From: SHYQ01 sp041674525
Lineage (GTDB): Bacteria; Chloroflexota; Dehalococcoidia; UBA2979
DNA: 64,000 nt
Direction: 5' to 3'
NCBI GenBank assembly: GCA_041674525.1
Contig: JBAYVN010000004.1
Span: forward strand, 13,258-77,257
The position numbers and the translations under genes were made by a program. Each line of letters begins with the position of its first letter. The first letter of the stretch is position 1. The notes beneath the pieces are model-generated. The model made no database searches. It was not told the origin of the DNA and worked only from the letters and a program-made list of their open reading frames with translations. Shown in pieces: positions 59,822 to 64,000 of the stretch.

Positions 59822-60790
59822 ATGCGATCCACGTTCTACCAGCAGCAGGCGGCCAACCGGCGCCTGTCTCTGCTCCTGATGCTCAGCGTGGCGCTGCTCC
59901 TCGCGGCGCTCGGCTTCGCGATTGGCTACGCGTACACGGGGCAGACGCTGGGAGGCGCGGGCGCCACGCTCTTCGCGCTCGTGCTGGGCACGCTGATGTC
60001 CGTGGGGTCGTACTACGGCGGCGACAGCATCGTCCTGGCGGCGTCGCGGGCGCAGCCCGCCGATCCCGCAGAGCACCAGCAGCTGTTGAACGTGGTCCAG
60101 GAGATCGCCCTCGCGGCGGGCGTCCCCGTGCCGAAGGTCTACACCATCGACGACACGGCGCCGAACGCGTTCGCCACGGGGCGCGACCCCCAGCACGCCT
60201 CCATCGCCGTCACCACCGGCTTGCTGCAGAAGCTGGACCGCGAGGAGCTGCAGGGCGTGATCGCGCACGAGCTGGGGCACGTCCGCAACCTGGACATCCG
60301 CTTCATGCTGCTGATCGGCGTGCTCGTCGGCGGCATCGCGCTGCTCGCGGACATGTTCATGCGCAGCCTCTGGTTTCGCGGCGGGCGGCGATCGAGGGAC
60401 AACGGCGGCGGCGGGCTGCAGGCGATCATGATGGTGATCGCCGTGATCCTGGCGATCCTCGCGCCGATCGCCGCGCGCCTCGTGCAGATGTCCGTGAGCC
60501 GACAGCGCGAGTACCTGGCGGACGCGACGTCCGTGGAACTGACGCGCAACCCGGCGGGCCTGGAGCGCGCGCTCGCCGCGATCGCCACGGACACGGAGGT
60601 GCTGGAGGTCGCGAACCGGGCGACGCAGCACCTGTACATCGTCAACCCGATCAAGAAGTTCGAGGAGCGCGCCTCCGGGCTGTTCTCCACCCACCCGCCG
60701 ATCGCCGATCGCATCGACCGCCTGCGCCAGCTGCATGCCGCACCCCCGCTGACCGACGACGAGCGCGCGGCGCTCAACGCGAACGGGTAG
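59822..60790 (+). CDS. htpX: M48 family zinc metalloprotease (HtpX-like)
   Basis: A 322-residue membrane protease with two N-terminal helices (about 16-36 and 46-66), zinc motif HELGH (149-153), two further helices, and the third ligand Glu in SRQREYLADATSVELTR; STHPPIADRI follows near the end. It degrades misfolded membrane proteins. It is coupled to lemA. The start at 59822 is 15 bases after the lemA stop. Confidence 0.94.
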   Translation: MRSTFYQQQAANRRLSLLLMLSVALLLAALGFAIGYAYTGQTLGGAGATLFALVLGTLMSVGSYYGGDSIVLAASRAQPADPAEHQQLLNVVQEIALAAGVPVPKVYTIDDTAPNAFATGRDPQHASIAVTTGLLQKLDREELQGVIAHELGHVRNLDIRFMLLIGVLVGGIALLADMFMRSLWFRGGRRSRDNGGGGLQAIMMVIAVILAILAPIAARLVQMSVSRQREYLADATSVELTRNPAGLERALAAIATDTEVLEVANRATQHLYIVNPIKKFEERASGLFSTHPPIADRIDRLRQLHAAPPLTDDERAALNANG

Positions 60791-60849
60791 CCGCGCCCAT
60801 CGAGGACCGGCGCGCGCCACCGGGCTTCCGGGCGTACACTGCGCGCAAC

Positions 60850-60960
60850 ACGACGCGGTGTTCGGGGAAGTCCGGTGCGAGTCCGGCGCTGTCCCGCAAC
60901 TGTGACCCGCGCGCACTCCAGCCGGAGCCGCGCAGGAAGCCAGAGCACCGGCCCGCGTCT
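60850..60960 (+). promoter_or_regulatory. Cobalamin riboswitch
   Basis: The conserved parts are present in order: GGTG and GGGAAGTCCGGTGCGAGTCCGG (about 60856-60887), GCTGTCCCGCAACTGTGA (B12 box region, 60888-60905) and AAGCCAGAGCACC (60937-60949). It precedes the btuC/btuD-like genes by about 110 bases, so adenosylcobalamin or a related corrinoid would repress them. Confidence 0.95.
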
Positions 60961-60975
60961 CTGGTCGAACCTGCG

Positions 60976-61037
60976 AGGACAGGCGACGACGGGCTCGCGC
61001 AGTGCGCGCTCCTGTCCTGCCCCCTCGCCCAGGGGGC
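60976..61037 (+). terminator. Candidate expression platform of the cobalamin riboswitch
   Basis: Two hairpins follow the aptamer: AGGACAGG/CCTGTCCT (60976-61018) and GCCCCCT-CGCCC-AGGGGGC (61019-61037), the second trailed by TATTTGC. The second may be a terminator and the first may compete with it, but I cannot prove the switching. Confidence 0.55.
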
Positions 61038-61069
61038 TATTTGCCGCCCCCGCCGTGGCGGAGGAACGC

Positions 61070-62185
61070 GTGCTCGGAACGGGAGCCGACACCCCGGCGG
61101 GAGCCGCTGCGAGCCAGCCCATGGTGGCGGCAACGCCACGCGCGCAGTGGCTGGCGCGCATCCTCGGCGCGAGTCCGTTCGCCGCCGCCACGGTGCTGCT
61201 GCTTGCCTCCGCGCTGGTCGCGGTCACCCAGGGCACCGCGGCTATCCCGCTGCCCACGGCGATCGCGATGTTCCTGGACCGCCTGCCCTTCGTGACCGCG
61301 CCCGCCGACGTGCCTGAGGCCTGGCGGCGCATCCTCTTCGAAGTGCGCCTGCCGCGCGTGGCCGCCGCCGGGCTGGTGGGGGCGGCGCTCTCCTATTCCG
61401 GCGCGGCGTACCAGGGGGTGTTCCGCAACCCCCTCGCCGATCCGTTCCTCCTCGGCGTCGCGTCCGGCGCCGCGCTTGGAGCGTCGATCGCCATCGTGTC
61501 GCCGCTGCCGGTGGACTCGTACGGGTTCGGGTGGGTGCCGCTCTTCGCCTTCCTCGGCGCGTGCGTCGCCGTGCTCGCCGTGTACGCGCTGTCGCGCCGG
61601 GGCGGGCTCGCGGACAACGCCACGCTCCTGCTCGCCGGCATCGCGCTGTCCGCCGTGGCGTCCGGGATCACGTCGTTCATGCTGCTCACGGGCGGGCCGA
61701 AGACGTTCCCGATCTTCTCGTTCCTCTTCGGCGGCTTCAACACCTCGACGTGGACGCGGCTGCTGCTGGCGACGCCGTACTTCGCTATCGGCGCGGTCGT
61801 CGTGCTCCTCCAGTCGCGTGCGCTCAACGTGCTGCAGCTGGACGAGGAGCAGGCGGCGCACCTGGGCGTGGACGTCACGCGCACGAAGATCATCGTGCTG
61901 GCCGCGGCGTCGATGATCGCGGCGGCGGCCGTCGCGATCGCGGGAGTGATCGGCTTCGTCGGGCTGATCGTGCCGCACATGGTGCGCATGGTCGTGGGGA
62001 ACGACTACCGGCGGCTGCTGCCGTTGACGGCGATGCTCGGGGCAGCGTTTGTGATCCTCGTCGATCTCGTCGCGCGGCGGGTGCTGGCTCCGCAGGAGGT
62101 GCCAGTGGGGATCGTGACGGAGATCCTCGGCGCACCGTTCTTCCTGTACCTGCTGCGGCGGCGCGGATCGGCGGGGTCGCTGTGA
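61070..62185 (+). CDS. btuC: FecCD/BtuC-type ABC transporter permease, B12-regulated
   Basis: The protein is 371 residues from a GTG with GGAGG five bases upstream; a later ATG at 61121 is possible. About nine to ten membrane segments are seen, with the family motifs RLPRVAAAGLVGAALSYSGAAYQGVFRNPLADPFLLGVASGAALGA and GVIGFVGLIVPHMVRMVVGNDYRRLLPLTAMLGA. Lying behind a cobalamin riboswitch, it most likely imports corrinoids rather than iron-siderophore, with a BtuF-type binding protein encoded elsewhere. It overlaps the ATPase by GTGA. Confidence 0.88.
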   Translation: MLGTGADTPAGAAASQPMVAATPRAQWLARILGASPFAAATVLLLASALVAVTQGTAAIPLPTAIAMFLDRLPFVTAPADVPEAWRRILFEVRLPRVAAAGLVGAALSYSGAAYQGVFRNPLADPFLLGVASGAALGASIAIVSPLPVDSYGFGWVPLFAFLGACVAVLAVYALSRRGGLADNATLLLAGIALSAVASGITSFMLLTGGPKTFPIFSFLFGGFNTSTWTRLLLATPYFAIGAVVVLLQSRALNVLQLDEEQAAHLGVDVTRTKIIVLAAASMIAAAAVAIAGVIGFVGLIVPHMVRMVVGNDYRRLLPLTAMLGAAFVILVDLVARRVLAPQEVPVGIVTEILGAPFFLYLLRRRGSAGSL

Positions 62186-62997
62186 CCGCGCCCCTGCTGT
62201 CGGTGCGCGATCTGCACGTGCGCGCCGGGGGGCGGCTGCTGCTGCGCGGCGTCACGATGCAGGTCGACGCGGGCGAGCTCGTCGGCGTCATCGGCCCCAA
62301 CGGCGCGGGCAAGACCACGCTGCTGCGCGCGATCACGGGCCTGGCGCCGCGCGAGCGCGGGTCGGTGGACCTCGACGGGGTGGCGATCGAGGCGCGCGGG
62401 AGCCGCGAGCGGGCGCAATCGATCGCGGTGGTCGAGCAGCTCCCCGACGCGCCGCCCACGATGCTCGTGGCGGAACTGGTGATGCTCGGCCGCTTCCCGC
62501 ACCTCGGTCTGCTCCGGCGGGAGTCCGCCCGCGACGCAGAGATCGTGCACCGGGCGATGTCCCGCGCGGGTTGCGGGGGCCTCGCCGGGCGGATGATCGG
62601 CACGCTCTCCGGGGGCGAGCGGCGGCGCGCATTCATCGCGCGGGCGCTCGCGCAGGAACCGCGGCTGCTGCTCCTGGACGAGCCGACCGCCGCCCTGGAC
62701 GCCCGCGCGCAGGCCGAGATCTTCGAGGTCGCGCGGGCGCTCGCGGAGGGCGGCGCTGGCGTGCTGGTGGTGATCCACGACCTGACGCTGGCCGCGGCGT
62801 GGTGCGACCGGCTGGTGCTGCTGCACGAGGGCGCCGTGATCGCCTCCGGGGAGCCCGGCGCGGTGATCACGGCGGAGCACCTCGGCGCAGTCTACGGGCC
62901 GCACGTCTCCGTGCTCGCCCACCCCGCCACCGGCCTTCCGCTGGTCGTCCCGGCTGCCTCGGCCGAGGTCCGGCTCCCGCAGGCGCGCCGCGCCTGA
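62182..62997 (+). CDS. btuD: ABC transporter ATPase, BtuD/FecE-like
   Basis: A 271-residue ATPase with Walker A GPNGAGKTT, signature LSGGERRRAFIARA, Walker B LLLLDEPTAALD and switch VIHDLTLAA. It starts at GTG overlapping the permease and is thus coupled under the same riboswitch. The C-terminal segment (EHLGAVYGPHVSVLAHPATGLPLVVP) matches the cobalamin/siderophore group. Confidence 0.92.
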   Translation: MTAPLLSVRDLHVRAGGRLLLRGVTMQVDAGELVGVIGPNGAGKTTLLRAITGLAPRERGSVDLDGVAIEARGSRERAQSIAVVEQLPDAPPTMLVAELVMLGRFPHLGLLRRESARDAEIVHRAMSRAGCGGLAGRMIGTLSGGERRRAFIARALAQEPRLLLLDEPTAALDARAQAEIFEVARALAEGGAGVLVVIHDLTLAAAWCDRLVLLHEGAVIASGEPGAVITAEHLGAVYGPHVSVLAHPATGLPLVVPAASAEVRLPQARRA

Positions 62998-63164
62998 GCG
63001 CCCGCGCCACGGCTCTTGCACCTGATTGCTCATGAGTGCGCTGGGCTGCGGTGCGGATCGGAAACTGGTGCGATAGTGGGATAGCGACCGCACGCTCCCC
63101 CACAGCGATGGCCCCGCGCCGGCGCGCCCCCGCGCCGGATGGCCGCAGACGAAACGAGGTCCAG

Positions 63165-64000
63165 ATGACCGCCGCACGCTCCCAGCGAGTCGTGATCGTC
63201 GGTGCGGCCGGGCGCGACTTCCACAACTTCAACGTCACCTTCCGCAACGCGCCCGAGGTGGAGGTGGTGGCCTTCACCGCCGCCCAGATCCCTGGCATCG
63301 CGGACCGCCGGTACCCCGCGATCCTCGCCGGGCCGCGCTACCCGGAAGGGATCCCGATCCTCGCCGAGCAGGAGCTGGAGCAGGTGATCGCGGAGCAGCG
63401 CGCGGATACCGTGGTCTTCGCGTACAGCGACGTCACGCACGACGAGGTGATGCACGTCGCCTCGCGGGCGCTGGCAGCGGGTGCTGACTTCGTGCTGCTG
63501 GGACCGGAGCGCACGATGCTGATCCCGCACCGCCCGGTGGTCGCCGTCTCCGCCGCGCGCACGGGGAGCGGCAAGTCCCAGACCGCGAGGTGGATCAACC
63601 GCCGCCTGCGCGAGCGCGGGCTGCGCACCGCCGTGATCCGCCACCCGATGCCGTACGGCGACCTCGCAGCGCAGCGCGTGCAGCGCTTCGCCTCGCGGGA
63701 GGATCTGGCGGCGGCGAACTGCACGGCGGAGGAGCGCGAGGAGTACGAGCCCCACATCGCGGCGGGCAGCGCGGTCTTCGCGGGCGTGGACTACGCGGCG
63801 ATCCTGGAGGCCGCCGAGCGCGAGGCGGACATCCTGATCTGGGACGGCGGCAACAACGACTTCCCGTTCATCCGCCCCACCCTGCACCTGGCGCTGATCG
63901 ACGCGCTGCGCCCGGGACAGGCCAATCGCTACCACCCCGGCGAGACGGTGCTGCGCATGGCGGACGTGATCGTGATCACGAAGACCAACGCCGCCACGGC
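63165..64000 (+). CDS. Cyclic 2,3-diphosphoglycerate synthetase-like GTPase (partial at right edge)
   Basis: The visible 278 codons read VVIVGAAGRDFHNFNVTFRNAPEVEVVAFTAAQIPGIADRRYPAIL, then a P-loop AARTGSGKSQTAR (about 128-140) and, further, ILIWDGGNNDFPFIRP. This is the COG2403/cyclic 2,3-diphosphoglycerate synthetase-like family, whose bacterial members have unknown substrates. The ATG follows ACGAGGTCC. The frame stays open to the end of the window, so about the last third is missing. It starts 167 bases after the btuD-like gene and may or may not be co-transcribed. Confidence 0.85.
   Translation, partial: MTAARSQRVVIVGAAGRDFHNFNVTFRNAPEVEVVAFTAAQIPGIADRRYPAILAGPRYPEGIPILAEQELEQVIAEQRADTVVFAYSDVTHDEVMHVASRALAAGADFVLLGPERTMLIPHRPVVAVSAARTGSGKSQTARWINRRLRERGLRTAVIRHPMPYGDLAAQRVQRFASREDLAAANCTAEEREEYEPHIAAGSAVFAGVDYAAILEAAEREADILIWDGGNNDFPFIRPTLHLALIDALRPGQANRYHPGETVLRMADVIVITKTNAAT

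Overview
The window is about 70% GC, densely coded and not phage-like. The mix of genes points to Chloroflexota, perhaps a Dehalococcoidia-type lineage: several family III CoA-transferases with an acyl-CoA dehydrogenase, a putative F420-dependent (Ddn-type) reductase, a threonine/proline repeat surface protein with a basic C-terminal anchor, LemA/HtpX, Tat-type lipoproteins and many 4-nt ATGA/GTGA overlaps. This placement is an inference from gene content; no rRNA or universal marker is present.

Layout. 1-1650: the edge of a possible glycoside-hydrolase-like gene, then a 5' half of a tRNA-Arg-like gene (163) and an intact tRNA-Arg(TCT) (1571). These flank a DHFR/RibD-type reductase gene and look like the ends of a small integrated element. 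1933-3579: a cysteine- and threonine-rich surface protein with a 12-bp tandem repeat. 3731-5085: ABM-domain monooxygenase and pirin. 5302-8307: a Fur-family regulator with a perfect upstream dyad, then cbiM-cbiN-cbiQ-cbiO for cobalt/nickel uptake. 8485-13571: a minus-strand block with a stand-alone NuoF-like flavoprotein, an unusual Zn-ribbon/DUF1156-tail protein, a EutA-type reactivase and a SAM methyltransferase. 13767-29839: a catabolic/accessory region with an FAD dehydrogenase, MFS exporter, hydrolases, Ddn-type reductase, three CoA-transferases (one a fused tandem), aldo/keto reductase, CapA-like protein and acyl-CoA dehydrogenase.

29981-35305: a Tat-lipoprotein metallo-acylase, then sulfate assimilation (cysN, cysD, sulfite reductase) with a perfect dyad before the reductase. 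35446-40470: PhoU, PhoR-like kinase and PhoB-like regulator, diverging from a GAF-type kinase/LuxR regulator pair. 40529-43553: an overlapping cell-wall operon (D,D-carboxypeptidase, amidase, polysaccharide deacetylase), then a PAC2 protein. 44720-52723: a TPP riboswitch followed by ten almost contiguous thiamine genes (thiD, thiE, thiO, thiS, thiG, second thiE/tenI-like, thiY, thiX, thiZ, tenA). 52807-55789: a second D,D-carboxypeptidase-like lipoprotein with altered motifs, ChrA, and CobO. 55880-59141: a tungstate-type ABC importer with a divergent ModE-like regulator. 59246-60790: LemA and HtpX. 60850-62997: a cobalamin riboswitch and btuC/btuD-like genes. 63165-end: a partial P-loop GTPase of the cyclic-2,3-diphosphoglycerate synthetase type.

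A cobalamin theme runs through the window: cobalt uptake, corrinoid adenosylation, B12 uptake under a riboswitch, and a reactivase of the kind that serves B12 enzymes, although no B12-dependent enzyme is encoded here. Thiamine genes cover thiazole formation and HMP salvage but not de novo HMP synthesis.
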